From: an uncultured Ruminococcus sp.
GTDB lineage: Bacteria; Bacillota; Clostridia; Oscillospirales; Ruminococcaceae
Length of the DNA: 55,016 nt
Direction of reading: 5' to 3'
NCBI GenBank assembly: GCA_902780695.1
Contig: CACZGM010000002.1
Location: 1 to 55,016, forward strand
The translations under genes were made by a program, and so were the position numbers. Below are positions 1-9,476 of the stretch, piece after piece. The stretch's first letter is position 1. Each line of letters starts with the position of its first letter. The notes under the pieces were generated by a model. That model was not told the DNA's origin. It was given only the letters and a program-made list of their open reading frames with translations, and did no database searches.

Positions 1-63
1 CTTGAAAATACGCTGAAAGTGTATTTTTAAGGCTCTCCGAAGTCCGCATTGCGGATTTCGGAA

Positions 64-89
64 CAACAACTGCCATAAGGCAGTTGTTG
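64..89. other. Perfect 11-bp hairpin downstream of cysN
   Basis: Arms CAACAACTGCC and GGCAGTTGTTG enclose a 4-base ATAA loop. No T-tract follows, so it is not a classic terminator. A second, weaker inverted repeat (TCCGCA/TGCGGA) lies just before it around 43-56. Together they may stabilise the 3' end of the sulfate operon transcript. No gene is seen between 1 and 255. Confidence 0.5.
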
Positions 90-159
90 AGGACACATTT
101 ATTATAGCACATTCCGCCCGCTTTGTCTATATAATACCGTTTTGTATAATAACAAATAA

Positions 160-190
160 CCGCACAGATTGTTAGTCTGTGCGGCTTTTT
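160..190. terminator. Terminator after the sulfate-assimilation operon
   Basis: A 10-bp stem (CCGCACAGAT / GTCTGTGCGG, with one wobble) is followed on the plus strand by CTTTTT and on the minus strand by a T-rich TTATTTGTTATT. It lies 66 bases past the cysN stop and is the natural end of the long minus-strand operon. It could act in both directions. Confidence 0.65.
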
Positions 191-255
191 ACCATATATA
201 GCATAAAATATCTAACCGTGGCGGAAGCGGCGTGCGGGAGTTAATCGGCGGTTCC

Positions 256-2052
256 TCAAATGTATGCTCCCGAAATAAATATCCTGCGGTAAGTATCAAA
301 ATCCAGCCACTTTCCGGAAAGTTCCGGCAGCGTTTGTTCGCCGGCATTTTCGTACTCCGAAATAAACCGCTTCACATCTTCATCGGTCTTTGCAAGTACC
401 GCAAATCCGCGTCCGTTGACTATCGGAACAGTCCCATCGTATTCGTATTCGTCAAATGTCATCAGCCCTGTCACCTTTCGTCCGCGCACCCGAACGGCGA
501 CCCTGTCACGCATAACGATAATGTCGAGATCGTCGGGGTACGCATAGCTTTTTCCGGCTGTCGGTATCTCGTCACCGACCGTAAAGGTGCGCCGAACCGT
601 CTGTGTATGGAACACATTATAGCTGTTCACATCGTAGTAGAATTCCTCAAAGACATCACCGCGCGCGCGCAGCTTTCCGTCTGTGAATGCGGCTCTTTCG
701 TCAGCCGCGGCAGCCTTGTCCGATACGTCCTCCACAACTCCGCACGCGGCAGTCATATTCGTCACACGGTCAATGAGTATAAGCTCGCCGAGAGTCTTAT
801 GCAGCGCAAATCTGTCCGCCGGTATCGGCTCCGACAGCTTTATCGTGCATCGCGCAAGTCCGTTCTTTCCGAGCGTCGTCACGGATATATGTTCGCCGGT
901 GTTCACATCGACCGCGTATTTTATCGAGGTCACGACCGCAGGTATCAGCTTTGTTCCGAGCTTCACAAGATAATCCGCTCCGGCCGCAAGCTCACTGTCG
1001 TCCGTCCAGAGCAGCGATACATCGAGCGTACCGTAAGCCGCTATATTTTCGTCGGTCGTGATAACACAGCCGCGCGATACATCGACCTCACGGTCGAGCG
1101 TTATCGTGACAGGCTGACCGGCATAAGCATTATCCGCTTCCTTGCCGGCGGCAAGTATCCCGCTCACATCTGCGGTCTCGCCGCTCGGAAGTGTTTTCAC
1201 GGTGTCACCGACCTTTATGCTGCCTGCTTCGACCTGTCCCTGAAATCCTCTGAATGTGCGGTCGGGACGGCAGACACGCTGCACCGGCATATAGAACTTT
1301 TCTCCGCTTTCCGACTCGCTCACATCAACGTTTTCGAGATACGCAAGAAGCGTTTCGCCCGTGTACCACGGCATATTCACCGACTTTACGGTAACGTTGT
1401 CTCCCGCAGTCGCGGAAAGGGGAATGACCTTGACATCCGGCAGTGAAAGCTCTGCCGCAAGCTCGTTTATCTGCTTCAGTATCTCGCTGAAACGCTCCTC
1501 GCTGTATTTCACAAGATCCATTTTGTTGACCGCGAAAACATAGTGCCGTATTCCCATAAGGCTGCATATTCTCGCGTGTCTGCGGGTCTGCACGAGCACC
1601 CCCTGCGATGCGTCAACGAGTATCACGGCAAGCTGCGCGAAAGACGCTCCGACCGCCATATTCCGGGTATATTCCTCGTGTCCGGGCGTGTCCGCAACAA
1701 TGAAGCTGCGCGCCGAGGTCGTGAAGTAGCGGTAAGCCACATCTATCGTGATGCCCTGCTCGCGCTCTGCCATAAGTCCGTCGAGAAGCAGCGAGTAGTC
1801 GATCCCGCCGCCTGTGCTGCCGACCTTGCTGTCGAGCTCCAGTGCCTTTTCCTGGTCTGCGTAGATAAGTTTCGCATCATACAGGATATGCCCGATGAGC
1901 GTGGATTTGCCGTCGTCAACGCTGCCGCAGGTTATGAATTTCAATAATCCACGCGAAGAGCCTGCGCCCGCAGACCCGCTGACGCTTTCGCTATGAACAG
2001 GTGTACCGGCTTGCTGTCCGGGGCGATTATTCAGTTTATCAGAATGATTCAT
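256..2052 (-). CDS. cysN: Sulfate adenylyltransferase subunit 1 (GTPase, CysN) with an unusual C-terminal extension
   Basis: This is the GTP-hydrolysing subunit of the CysD/CysN ATP sulfurylase, which makes adenylyl sulfate (APS) from sulfate and ATP in the cytoplasm. The P-loop GSVDDGKST lies near residues 43-51, followed by DTPGHEEYTRNM and the base-recognition motif NKMD, all typical of EF-Tu-like GTPases. The start overlaps the cysD stop by one base (TGATG), showing translational coupling. At 598 residues it is about 120 longer than E. coli CysN (about 475). The extra C-terminal part (about 455-598) has no P-loop, so it is not a fused APS kinase as in CysNC. A Ser/Gly-rich tail of about 33 residues precedes the G domain. 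It is the last gene of the operon. Confidence 0.95.
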   Translation of the reverse strand: MNHSDKLNNRPGQQAGTPVHSESVSGSAGAGSSRGLLKFITCGSVDDGKSTLIGHILYDAKLIYADQEKALELDSKVGSTGGGIDYSLLLDGLMAEREQGITIDVAYRYFTTSARSFIVADTPGHEEYTRNMAVGASFAQLAVILVDASQGVLVQTRRHARICSLMGIRHYVFAVNKMDLVKYSEERFSEILKQINELAAELSLPDVKVIPLSATAGDNVTVKSVNMPWYTGETLLAYLENVDVSESESGEKFYMPVQRVCRPDRTFRGFQGQVEAGSIKVGDTVKTLPSGETADVSGILAAGKEADNAYAGQPVTITLDREVDVSRGCVITTDENIAAYGTLDVSLLWTDDSELAAGADYLVKLGTKLIPAVVTSIKYAVDVNTGEHISVTTLGKNGLARCTIKLSEPIPADRFALHKTLGELILIDRVTNMTAACGVVEDVSDKAAAADERAAFTDGKLRARGDVFEEFYYDVNSYNVFHTQTVRRTFTVGDEIPTAGKSYAYPDDLDIIVMRDRVAVRVRGRKVTGLMTFDEYEYDGTVPIVNGRGFAVLAKTDEDVKRFISEYENAGEQTLPELSGKWLDFDTYRRIFISGAYI

Positions 2053-2951
2053 CAGAAATACCCCTCCCTCTTTCTGCGCTCCATACTTCCCGCAGCCTCG
2101 TTGTCGATAACGCGTGATGTGCGCTCGGATTCCACGCTTGCAAGCGTTTCCGCGATTATGTCGTCAAGCGTTGCCGCGGTGCTTTCGATACCGCCGGTGA
2201 GCGGGTAGCAGCCAAGCGTTCTGAAACGCACGGACTTCATCTGCGGCACTTCACCGTCTTTAAGCGGGAACCTGTCGTCGTCAACCATGATGATATTGCC
2301 GTCACGCTCAACTACCGGACGGACAGCGGCGAAATACAGCGGAACGATGTCGATGTTCTCGCGGCGTATGTACTGCCAGATGTCCTTTTCCGTCCAGTTT
2401 GAGATAGGAAAGACGCGTATGCTCTCACCCTTGTTGATCTTCGTGTTGTAGAGCTTCCACATCTCCGGGCGCTGGTTTTTCGGATCCCACGCGTGTGAAG
2501 CGCTGCGGAAAGAGAAGATCCTTTCCTTTGCGCGTGATTTCTCCTCGTCGCGCCTGCCGCCGCCGAATGCCGCTGTGAAGCCGTACTTGTCGAGCGCCTG
2601 TTTGAGCGCCTGCGTCTTCATTATGTCGGTGTAGGCCGCACCGTGGTCGAACGGGTTGATCCCGCGCTTCACGCCGTCCTCATTTATGTATTCGAGCATT
2701 TCTATACCGAGCTTTTCCGCGGTCTCATCGCGGAATTTTATCATTTCCCTGAACTTCCACGTCGTGTTGACGTGCAGGAACGGAAACGGCGGTTTTTCGG
2801 GGTAAAATGCTTTGAGAGCAAGGTGCAGCATCACCGAGCTGTCCTTGCCTATCGAGTACAGCATGACGGGCTTTTCGCACTCCGCCGCGACTTCGCGTAT
2901 TATGTATATCGCCTCTGCTTCAAGCTCGTCAAGATGCGATAAACCGTGCAT
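2052..2951 (-). CDS. cysD: Sulfate adenylyltransferase subunit 2 (CysD)
   Basis: The catalytic subunit of ATP sulfurylase transfers AMP from ATP to sulfate. The PP-loop signature SIGKDSS lies near residues 33-39, and the family motif [15 protein letters not shown] is present. At 299 residues it has the family length. The start is set by AGGAG eight bases upstream of ATG. It begins 11 bases after the aprB stop and ends inside the cysN start codon, so aprB, cysD and cysN are read as one unit. It works with CysN to feed APS to the AprBA reductase encoded just upstream. Confidence 0.96.
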   Translation of the reverse strand: MHGLSHLDELEAEAIYIIREVAAECEKPVMLYSIGKDSSVMLHLALKAFYPEKPPFPFLHVNTTWKFREMIKFRDETAEKLGIEMLEYINEDGVKRGINPFDHGAAYTDIMKTQALKQALDKYGFTAAFGGGRRDEEKSRAKERIFSFRSASHAWDPKNQRPEMWKLYNTKINKGESIRVFPISNWTEKDIWQYIRRENIDIVPLYFAAVRPVVERDGNIIMVDDDRFPLKDGEVPQMKSVRFRTLGCYPLTGGIESTAATLDDIIAETLASVESERTSRVIDNEAAGSMERRKREGYF

Positions 2952-2962
2952 AACATCATCTC

Positions 2963-3277
2963 CTAATACTTGTTTGATTCTCTTGTGTCAACGGATATTT
3001 TAACGATACCGCCGTCCGGCTTCTCTATAAGCCAGTCGAGTATATCGCCGTGCTTTTCCGTGTGCATACGGCTGCCCATGCCTCCCATATCGGCACCGAG
3101 AAAGAACCGTATCGCGTAAACCGGACATTCCTTGATACAGCTCGTACAGCCCCAGCAGTCCCGCGGGTATTTTATATATGCGCGCTTTTCATCGTCAAGG
3201 GCTATGAGCGTTCCGGGGCATACGTCCCGGCATCTGCCGCAGCCGACGCATTTCAGTCTGTCTATCTCAATGCTCAC
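2963..3277 (-). CDS. aprB: APS reductase beta subunit-like ferredoxin (AprB)
   Basis: This 104-residue protein has two 4Fe-4S motifs: [12 protein letters not shown] (about residues 10-21) and [12 protein letters not shown] (about 42-53). It sits between aprA and cysD, so it is taken as the electron-transfer partner of AprA in reducing APS to sulfite and AMP. The GTG start (3277-3275) overlaps the aprA stop as GTGA, with AAGGAG upstream. A longer in-frame reading to 3400 would run back through aprA and is rejected. It is shorter than the AprB I know from dissimilatory sulfate reducers, so the C-terminal tail that wraps AprA is probably reduced. The role is inferred from context plus the clusters. 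Confidence 0.85.
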   Translation of the reverse strand: MSIEIDRLKCVGCGRCRDVCPGTLIALDDEKRAYIKYPRDCWGCTSCIKECPVYAIRFFLGADMGGMGSRMHTEKHGDILDWLIEKPDGGIVKISVDTRESNKY

Positions 3278-4929
3278 GGTGCGCTCACTCTCCTTAATAT
3301 TATCTCGGTGTCGCCGTTCACGGTTCTGGAATTTACAAATACGTTCCAGTGCTCGTCGTCGCGCTCCGGATAGTCGGTATTCTCCGCGAAGCAGTGCCAA
3401 CGGGTCTCATGCCGCGCTTTCAGATGCGCTATAACTGTCCTGCACACCGTAAGCCTTTCGCGCAGCTCGTAAATGTACATAAGTTCCTGCGCATCACCGG
3501 CACGCAGGCTGTCGGAAAGCTCCTGCAGCTGCACGATGCGTCTGTCCGCTTCGTCAAGGCTTTTCCCGGAGAAACGGTAGTTCGTCTTTATCCCGCCCGC
3601 ATAGCTGTCCATTACGGTCTGCATAGCTTCTTCGAGCTGTTCTGTCGAATAAGGGGGATCGCCAGCCGAAAGGAAGCGTTCTATTTCGCTTTCATGCTGT
3701 GATATTTCATCGCCGGAAACGGTTCCGGACGTTCCGTTTTCAAGATACCGCAGCATCGAATGTGCGGCTATCCCGCCTTCCGCAAGTGCGCCGGTAACGT
3801 ATTTCTGCGGAGCTCCGCCCGCAACATCTCCCGCCGCATACAGACCCTTTATCGTGGTCGCACGGTCTGCGTCTATCCAGAATCCGCTTGCTGTATGACC
3901 TCCGACGATGTACGGTTCGGTGCCTTCGATCTCAACGTTATGTTCCGACGGAAGCGCACCGCTCTCCAGCCATTTCAGCGTCTGCGACGGTGCCATATTC
4001 AGATACGCTTTCAGAAGCGACTGCTCCTGTTCGTGCGTTATGCCTTTTGTCTGCAGGTAACACGGTCCGCGTCCCGCGATATTCTCCGCGACGGTCCCGT
4101 AAACACGCTCCGAGGTGGTAAGTCCGTATTTCTGCTCATATACCTCGCCGTGAGCGTTCACCTGTTTCGCTCCGACACCCTGCGCAAGAGTTCCGGTGGG
4201 CGCTATCGTGTCCTTGCACCGAAGTGCGATAAAGCGCATCTCGAACGTGGTCATTTCCGCGCCGTGACGTATGCCCATAGCGTAGCCCGCGCCTGTGTTG
4301 AACGGGCAGTACCACATCTTGTGCCGCGAAAAGCCCGGATTGTTCGGCTTGTACAGTCCCGCGGCCCCGCCTGTTGCGACAAGCACCGCACCCGCTTCGA
4401 TAACGTAGAAAACGCCGTTTTCTATGCCTATGCCGAAAGCTCCGTTCACGCGGTTGTCCGTTACGGAAATGTCGATTATGTTCACGCGGTTGAGCACGGT
4501 TATGTTCGGTAATTTACCCACCATTCCCGCAAGCAGCGGCTTTATATTCTCGCCGTTTATCTTGATATTGCGGTTTCCGCGGGTGACGTACTTTCCGTTC
4601 TCGTCTCTGAGGATAACGAGACCCTCTTTTTCAAGGCGCTCCGTCACAGCGTTCAGACGTTCCGACATAGTGAGCAGCAGGTCGTCACGCGCTATCCCCG
4701 CGGCGTCCTTTTTGCAGTAATCCGCGTAATCCTGCGGTGTCCGTCCCTCGGTGATGTAAGCGTTGAGCGCGTTTACTCCCGCGGCAAGACAGCCGCTTCT
4801 TCTGATGTGCGCTTTCTCGCATATAAGTATTTTCTTATCCGAGTTCTCGGCGGCTGTGACAGCAGCATAGCATCCCGCAGTACCGCCGCCGATGATAAGT
4901 ATATCTGTCTTGATTATTTCGGTCTTCAT
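3274..4929 (-). CDS. aprA: APS reductase alpha subunit-like flavoprotein (AprA)
   Basis: This is a FAD flavoprotein of the fumarate reductase/succinate dehydrogenase/AprA superfamily. The dinucleotide-binding motif GGGTAGCYAAV is at residues 14-24, and the C-terminal helical domain ends with a W-H-C-F-A-E segment typical of AprA. It is expected to reduce APS to sulfite and AMP, taking electrons through AprB. At 551 residues it is shorter than dissimilatory AprA (over 600). No phosphoadenylyl-sulfate enzymes (CysC, CysH) are present, so the pathway goes straight through APS. It overlaps the upstream sulfite reductase gene by four bases (ATGA) and aprB by GTGA. The family is certain; the substrate is assigned from the cysDN and aprB neighbours. 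Confidence 0.88.
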   Translation of the reverse strand: MKTEIIKTDILIIGGGTAGCYAAVTAAENSDKKILICEKAHIRRSGCLAAGVNALNAYITEGRTPQDYADYCKKDAAGIARDDLLLTMSERLNAVTERLEKEGLVILRDENGKYVTRGNRNIKINGENIKPLLAGMVGKLPNITVLNRVNIIDISVTDNRVNGAFGIGIENGVFYVIEAGAVLVATGGAAGLYKPNNPGFSRHKMWYCPFNTGAGYAMGIRHGAEMTTFEMRFIALRCKDTIAPTGTLAQGVGAKQVNAHGEVYEQKYGLTTSERVYGTVAENIAGRGPCYLQTKGITHEQEQSLLKAYLNMAPSQTLKWLESGALPSEHNVEIEGTEPYIVGGHTASGFWIDADRATTIKGLYAAGDVAGGAPQKYVTGALAEGGIAAHSMLRYLENGTSGTVSGDEISQHESEIERFLSAGDPPYSTEQLEEAMQTVMDSYAGGIKTNYRFSGKSLDEADRRIVQLQELSDSLRAGDAQELMYIYELRERLTVCRTVIAHLKARHETRWHCFAENTDYPERDDEHWNVFVNSRTVNGDTEIILRRVSAP

Positions 4930-5789
4930 TCTGCATTTACCGCATTCAGTATCACTTCTCTGAACTTGTCATGTCCCACGCGGTCGAGCGTGAAGCGGAA
5001 CCGCTCGCTCGGATTGGCGTTCTGCGCGAAAAACTCAATTGCCGCATCGCATACACGCATCAGCGTGTCGTGATCCTCAATGAACGGAACTATCGGTTCG
5101 CCCTTTGCAATGCTGTTTCCGAAAAGTCCGCCGAATGACACGATATATCCGCTTTTCTGCTCCCATGCGTCTGTCGGGCAGGATTTAACGCAGCGTCCGC
5201 AGAAGTTGCATTTGCCGGTATCGACTGTGATCTTCCCGTCCTGCACGGTAATCGCGTTCACACGACAGACTTTTTCACAGACACCGCAGTGTATGCAGTC
5301 CTGTTCCTTCCACTGTACCTTTATGCCGCCCTTGATACCGAGGTCGTTTTCCTCCGCTTTGAGGCAGTTGTTCTGGCAGCCGGTGATGCCGAACTTGAAC
5401 TTGTGCGGAAGCTCGCGTCCGAAATAACGTTCGTCAAGCTCCTGTGCAAGCGCGTATGTGTCGATGCAGCCGCTCGGGCATATCGCACTGCCCTGACAGG
5501 CTGTTATCGTGCGGACGCGCGGACCGCAGACTCCGGGCTCCACGCCGCCCTCGCCGAGCGCGTTCTTCACTTCGTCGATCTGTTCGAGCTTGATGAACGG
5601 TATCTCGATGCTCTGGCGCGAAGTGAGGTGAACGTGTCCGTCGCCGTATTTCCCGGCGACCTCCGCTATTTTCGCAAGCTGTTCGGCTGTGACGTTACCG
5701 CCGACAACGCGCAGGCGCAGCGAAAAGTTGTTTTTCTGCTTCTGGCGCATGAAACCGCCTTTTTTGAGAGTTGAGTAATCGACTGCCAT
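4926..5789 (-). CDS. Siroheme/[4Fe-4S] sulfite reductase, small AsrC-like type with ferredoxin insert
   Basis: This 287-residue protein belongs to the nitrite/sulfite reductase family and should reduce sulfite to sulfide by six electrons. An N-terminal ferredoxin-like half domain is followed by the siroheme-4Fe-4S ligands: C-x5-C in ACQGSAIC and C-x3-C in GCQNNC. An inserted bacterial ferredoxin with two clusters follows (CIHCGVCEKVC and CNFCGRCVKSCP). The layout resembles AsrC-type and other short sulfite reductases. No AsrA or AsrB lies here, so electrons probably come from ferredoxin. The ribosome site AAAGG sits in the last codons of hemL. It lies between the siroheme genes and aprA, which fits a cofactor-enzyme unit. 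Confidence 0.88.
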   Translation of the reverse strand: MAVDYSTLKKGGFMRQKQKNNFSLRLRVVGGNVTAEQLAKIAEVAGKYGDGHVHLTSRQSIEIPFIKLEQIDEVKNALGEGGVEPGVCGPRVRTITACQGSAICPSGCIDTYALAQELDERYFGRELPHKFKFGITGCQNNCLKAEENDLGIKGGIKVQWKEQDCIHCGVCEKVCRVNAITVQDGKITVDTGKCNFCGRCVKSCPTDAWEQKSGYIVSFGGLFGNSIAKGEPIVPFIEDHDTLMRVCDAAIEFFAQNANPSERFRFTLDRVGHDKFREVILNAVNAE

Positions 5790-5793
5790 AATA

Positions 5794-7071
5794 TTATCCC
5801 TTTCTGTAATTTGCTGTTATTTCCGCTGTTTTTGCTATATCCTCATCAGTGTGCGCATAAGAAACGAACATCGCTTCAAACTGTGACGGTGCGGCGTAAA
5901 TGCCGTTTTCGAGCAGGTAATTGAAAAAATGCGCATACTGCGCTCTGTCGGCCGTGACCGCGCTTTCGTAATCCGTAACGGGCGTGTCGGTGAAGAACAC
6001 CGTCATCAGCGAACCGCAGCGGTTCACGTTAAGCCCCGCGCTTTTCGCTGCGTCTTCAAGCACCGCCGTCTTCCGGTCAAGCTCGCTGTAAAGACCGGGA
6101 GTCTGCTCTATCTGTGTTATCTGCGCTATCCCCGCCGCTGTCGCTATCGGATTGCCGGAGAGCGTTCCTGCCTGATATACCGCGCCGAGAGGAGCTACCT
6201 GCTCCATTATCCCGCGTTTTCCGCCGTAAGCCGCAAGCGGCATTCCGCCGCCGACGATCTTTCCGAGCACGGTCATATCGGGCGTTATGCCGTAAAATTC
6301 CTGCGCTCCGCCCGCAGACAGGCGGAATCCCGTTATAACTTCGTCAAATATCAGCAGAGCGCCGTATTCCGATGTGATGTCACGAAGCGTCTGCAAAAAG
6401 CCGTCCTTCGGCGGCACAACACCCATATTGGCGGCACAGGGCTCGACTATCACCGCGGCAATATCCTCACCGTATCTCTCAAACAAAGCCCGTACAGAAC
6501 CGATGTCGTTGTACCGCGCAAGAAGTGTGCTGTCCGTGAAACCGGCGGGAACTCCCGCACTGTCGGGTACGGAGCCTGTGAGCAGTCCCGAACCGCCCTT
6601 GACGAGAAGTCCGTCCGAATGTCCGTGATAGCAGCCGGCGAACTTTACTATCCTGCTGCGTTTTGTGTATCCGCGGGCAGCACGGACTGCGCTCATGACC
6701 GCTTCGGTGCCGGAATTCACAAGCCGCAGCAGCTCCATTGACGGGAAGTGCGACTGTATCTTCTCCGCGAGGATCACCTCGCCCTCGTGACACGCCCCGT
6801 ATGTGAGCCCGTTGTCACACGCGCGTCTGACCGCGTCTGTCACGGCGGGATGAGCGTGACCGAGAATGTCCGGTCCCCACGAACATACATAGTCGATGAA
6901 CTCGTTACCGTCCGCGTCGGTTATCCTGTCGCCGCGTGAGGAAGCGATGAACAGCGGCTCTCTGCCGACGCTCCCGAAAGCGCGGACAGGGCTGTTCACG
7001 CCGCCCGGCATCAGGTTTTTTGCTTTTTCAAACAATTCTGTTGATCTTGCTGTATTCATTCCTTTATCCAT
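5794..7071 (-). CDS. hemL: Glutamate-1-semialdehyde 2,1-aminomutase (HemL)
   Basis: This PLP enzyme converts glutamate-1-semialdehyde to 5-aminolevulinate. The PLP lysine is in VLGKIVGGGMP, with the aspartate in IFDEVITGFR; PGGVNSPVRAF near the N terminus is the family signature. Length is normal. Two starts are possible: ATG at 7071 (no clear ribosome site) or ATG at 7059, which overlaps the hemB stop as ATGA like the other junctions here, and which I slightly prefer. In this cluster the product flows to siroheme, because hemE is absent. Confidence 0.95.
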   Translation of the reverse strand: MDKGMNTARSTELFEKAKNLMPGGVNSPVRAFGSVGREPLFIASSRGDRITDADGNEFIDYVCSWGPDILGHAHPAVTDAVRRACDNGLTYGACHEGEVILAEKIQSHFPSMELLRLVNSGTEAVMSAVRAARGYTKRSRIVKFAGCYHGHSDGLLVKGGSGLLTGSVPDSAGVPAGFTDSTLLARYNDIGSVRALFERYGEDIAAVIVEPCAANMGVVPPKDGFLQTLRDITSEYGALLIFDEVITGFRLSAGGAQEFYGITPDMTVLGKIVGGGMPLAAYGGKRGIMEQVAPLGAVYQAGTLSGNPIATAAGIAQITQIEQTPGLYSELDRKTAVLEDAAKSAGLNVNRCGSLMTVFFTDTPVTDYESAVTADRAQYAHFFNYLLENGIYAAPSQFEAMFVSYAHTDEDIAKTAEITANYRKG

Positions 7072-8018
7072 TCCGCAGCATCGAGCGCGTGATATGTTAT
7101 GATGATATCCGCACCTGCGCGCTTTATTGCAATAAGGTTTTCGAGCACTATCCGCTTTTCGTCTATCCAGCCGTTCGCTGCGGCTGCTTTTACCATGCTG
7201 TATTCGCCGCTCACGTTGTACGCCGCTATCGGAAGACCGAAACGGTCACGGGCAGCACGGACAATGTCGAGATACGCGAGCGCGGGCTTTACCATTACCA
7301 TATCCGCGCCCTCGTCGATGTCGTCCGCGATCTCTCGGAGCGCCTCGCGTCCGTTGGTGACGCTCATCTGATATGTGCGCCTGTCGCCGAACGCGGGAGC
7401 GGACTGTGCCGCGTCACGGAACGGCGAATAGTAGCCGGACGCGAATTTCGCGCTGTATGAAAGTATCGGTGTATTTATGTGACCAGCGCTGTCGAGTGCC
7501 GAACGTATCGCGGCAACCCGCCCGTCCATCATGTCGGACGGTGCGATTATATCCGCACCTGCGTCCGCAAGACTTACCGCCATTTTCGCGAGCAGCGGGA
7601 GCGTATCGTCGTTCAGTATCTCACCGCGGCAGACAACTCCGCAATGCCCGTGTGAGGTGTACTCGCAGAGACAAACGTCCGCAATGACAAGCAGGTGCGG
7701 GTACTTCTCCTTGATATGACGCACCGCACGCTGCGTGATGCCGTTTTCGCTGTATGCTTCAGACGCGAGCTCGTCCTTGCGTTCCGGTATCCCGAATATC
7801 AGCAGTCCCGCGATGCCGCTTGCCGAGATGCGGTCAAGCTCCTCGTCAAGCCTGTCAGGTGACCATTGGTAAATGCCCGGCATTGAATCAACGGGAGCTT
7901 TGATGTTTTCGCCCTCCTTGACAAACACGGGGTATATCAGGTCTTTCACGGAAAGCCGCGTTTCCTGCACAAGCGAGCGTATCTCCTCACTTGCGCGAAG
8001 TCTTCTGAATCTTCTCAT
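7056..8018 (-). CDS. hemB: Porphobilinogen synthase / delta-aminolevulinic acid dehydratase (HemB)
   Basis: This enzyme condenses two 5-aminolevulinate molecules into porphobilinogen. The metal-site motif DVCLCEYTSHGHCG and the catalytic-lysine region MVKPALAYLD are present. At 320 residues it is full length. The cysteine-rich metal motif points to a zinc-dependent form (inference from family knowledge). It overlaps cobA-hemD upstream by ATGA and hemL downstream, so translation is coupled on both sides. Confidence 0.96.
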   Translation of the reverse strand: MRRFRRLRASEEIRSLVQETRLSVKDLIYPVFVKEGENIKAPVDSMPGIYQWSPDRLDEELDRISASGIAGLLIFGIPERKDELASEAYSENGITQRAVRHIKEKYPHLLVIADVCLCEYTSHGHCGVVCRGEILNDDTLPLLAKMAVSLADAGADIIAPSDMMDGRVAAIRSALDSAGHINTPILSYSAKFASGYYSPFRDAAQSAPAFGDRRTYQMSVTNGREALREIADDIDEGADMVMVKPALAYLDIVRAARDRFGLPIAAYNVSGEYSMVKAAAANGWIDEKRIVLENLIAIKRAGADIIITYHALDAAEWIKE

Positions 8019-9451
8019 TTTCTGTCCTCTTTTATAGCATCGGCAACACCCGCCGCAGTGTGCGGGAATGCCGTTATTATCGTATTTGATGTGTGCTGTC
8101 CGGCAGTTTCCGCTGTCTGTGCGCCTATGCAGACTATCTTCGTATCTGCGGAAACCGTGCTGCCGCTTTCAAAAAAACTCTGCACGCCCGACGAGCTTCC
8201 GAAAACTATGTAGTCGCTGTCCGTTGTGATCGGCGGCAATCCGCGGCTCACGGTGTCGTATATCTTTACATCATCGAAAGCTGCCCCGCGCTCGTCAAGC
8301 GTTTTGTTCAGCCCGTCCGAACCGCGCTCCGCACGCAGTATCAGCACCCGTCCCGTCACGCTGCCGGCTATTGCCTCTCCGAGATCACGGACGGTGTATT
8401 TTTCGGGAACAATGTCTGCGTATATTCCCGCCGCCGCGAGAGTTCCGGCAGTACCGCTTCCTACCGCTGCTATTTTCATACCCGCAAATTTCCGCAGGTC
8501 AATGCGTTTTTCGCGGCAGTGCTCAATGAAGATCTCCGCGCCGTAAGAGCTTGTGAAAGCTATGCAGCCATAGCCGTCAAGCGGGGGTATATCACGCTTT
8601 TTACCGATCGTAATATTGCTGTATCTGCGGATATCCGCGCCCTCGCTTTCAAGCAGGGAGCCGGCTTTTCCGGTGAATTTCCGTGTTCCGGTGACGGTGA
8701 CGGAAACGCCTGCAAGAGGAAGTTTTTTCGCCGTTCCCGCATAATCGAGAGCTGCCGTATCTCCGACAACTATCACCGCCGGAGCAGTAATTCCCGCTTT
8801 TTCTGCACGCTCCGCAATATCTGCGAGAGTTCCCCGGACGGTTCGCTGTCTTGCCGTACAGCCCTCCGAGATAACAGCGGCCGGCGTGATGCAGGGTTTC
8901 CCGGCGTTTATAAGACTGTCCGCGATATTGCCGAGGCTGTTCAGCCCCATAAGAAAAACGAGTGTTCCGCCGAGCAGTGCATACTGCGAAAAATCCTGTG
9001 TTCCGTCCGCCGTATGTGCCGTGATGACATGGAACGAACGGCTTGTCTTCCGGTGCGTCACGGGTATTCCCGCAAGCTCCGGAACAGCTATCGGCGATGA
9101 TATGCCGGGAATAACTTCATAAGCGATACCGTGCTTCCGAAGCTCGGATGTCTCCTCGCCGCCGCGTCCGAACACGAACGGATCACCGCCTTTCAGCCGC
9201 GCGACCGTATGTCCGTCAAGCGCCTTCCGCACAAGTACCGCGTTTATCTCGTCCTGCGCCGCGCTGTGCTTTCCCGCGCGTTTTCCGACGCATATAAGTT
9301 CCGCATTTTCCGGCGCATATTCAAGCAGGTTTTCGTCGATGAGCGCGTCATACACTATCACATCGCACTTTTGCAGCGCGTTCAGACCGCGCAGGGTTAT
9401 CAGATCATACACCCCGCAGCCTGCGCCGATGATATACACAAAGCCCGTCAC
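8015..9451 (-). CDS. cobA-hemD: Fused uroporphyrinogen-III C-methyltransferase / uroporphyrinogen-III synthase (CobA-HemD)
   Basis: Two enzymes are joined. The N-terminal half (about 1-240) is a SAM-dependent methyltransferase that makes precorrin-2: it has the YIIGAGCG start motif, LKGGDPFVFGRGGEE and PGISSPIAVPELAGIPVTHR. The C-terminal half (about 245-478) is uroporphyrinogen-III synthase, poorly conserved as usual, with FTSSYGAEIF and VFGSSSGVQSF. The fusion is common in Clostridia. The GTG start at 9451 places the glycine-rich motif where the family has it and has AGAAAGG upstream; a TTG at 9493 would extend the protein through the end of hemC and is less likely. It stops inside the hemB start. 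Confidence 0.92.
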   Translation of the reverse strand: MTGFVYIIGAGCGVYDLITLRGLNALQKCDVIVYDALIDENLLEYAPENAELICVGKRAGKHSAAQDEINAVLVRKALDGHTVARLKGGDPFVFGRGGEETSELRKHGIAYEVIPGISSPIAVPELAGIPVTHRKTSRSFHVITAHTADGTQDFSQYALLGGTLVFLMGLNSLGNIADSLINAGKPCITPAAVISEGCTARQRTVRGTLADIAERAEKAGITAPAVIVVGDTAALDYAGTAKKLPLAGVSVTVTGTRKFTGKAGSLLESEGADIRRYSNITIGKKRDIPPLDGYGCIAFTSSYGAEIFIEHCREKRIDLRKFAGMKIAAVGSGTAGTLAAAGIYADIVPEKYTVRDLGEAIAGSVTGRVLILRAERGSDGLNKTLDERGAAFDDVKIYDTVSRGLPPITTDSDYIVFGSSSGVQSFFESGSTVSADTKIVCIGAQTAETAGQHTSNTIITAFPHTAAGVADAIKEDRK

Positions 9452-9476
9452 AGCGCGCTCACCAGCCTTTCTGCCT

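Noticed and set aside
232-1446. Long plus-strand open frame opposite cysN
   Set aside because: It lies antisense to a clear, motif-rich cysN gene and its translation shows no domain. It is a shadow of GC-rich codon use.
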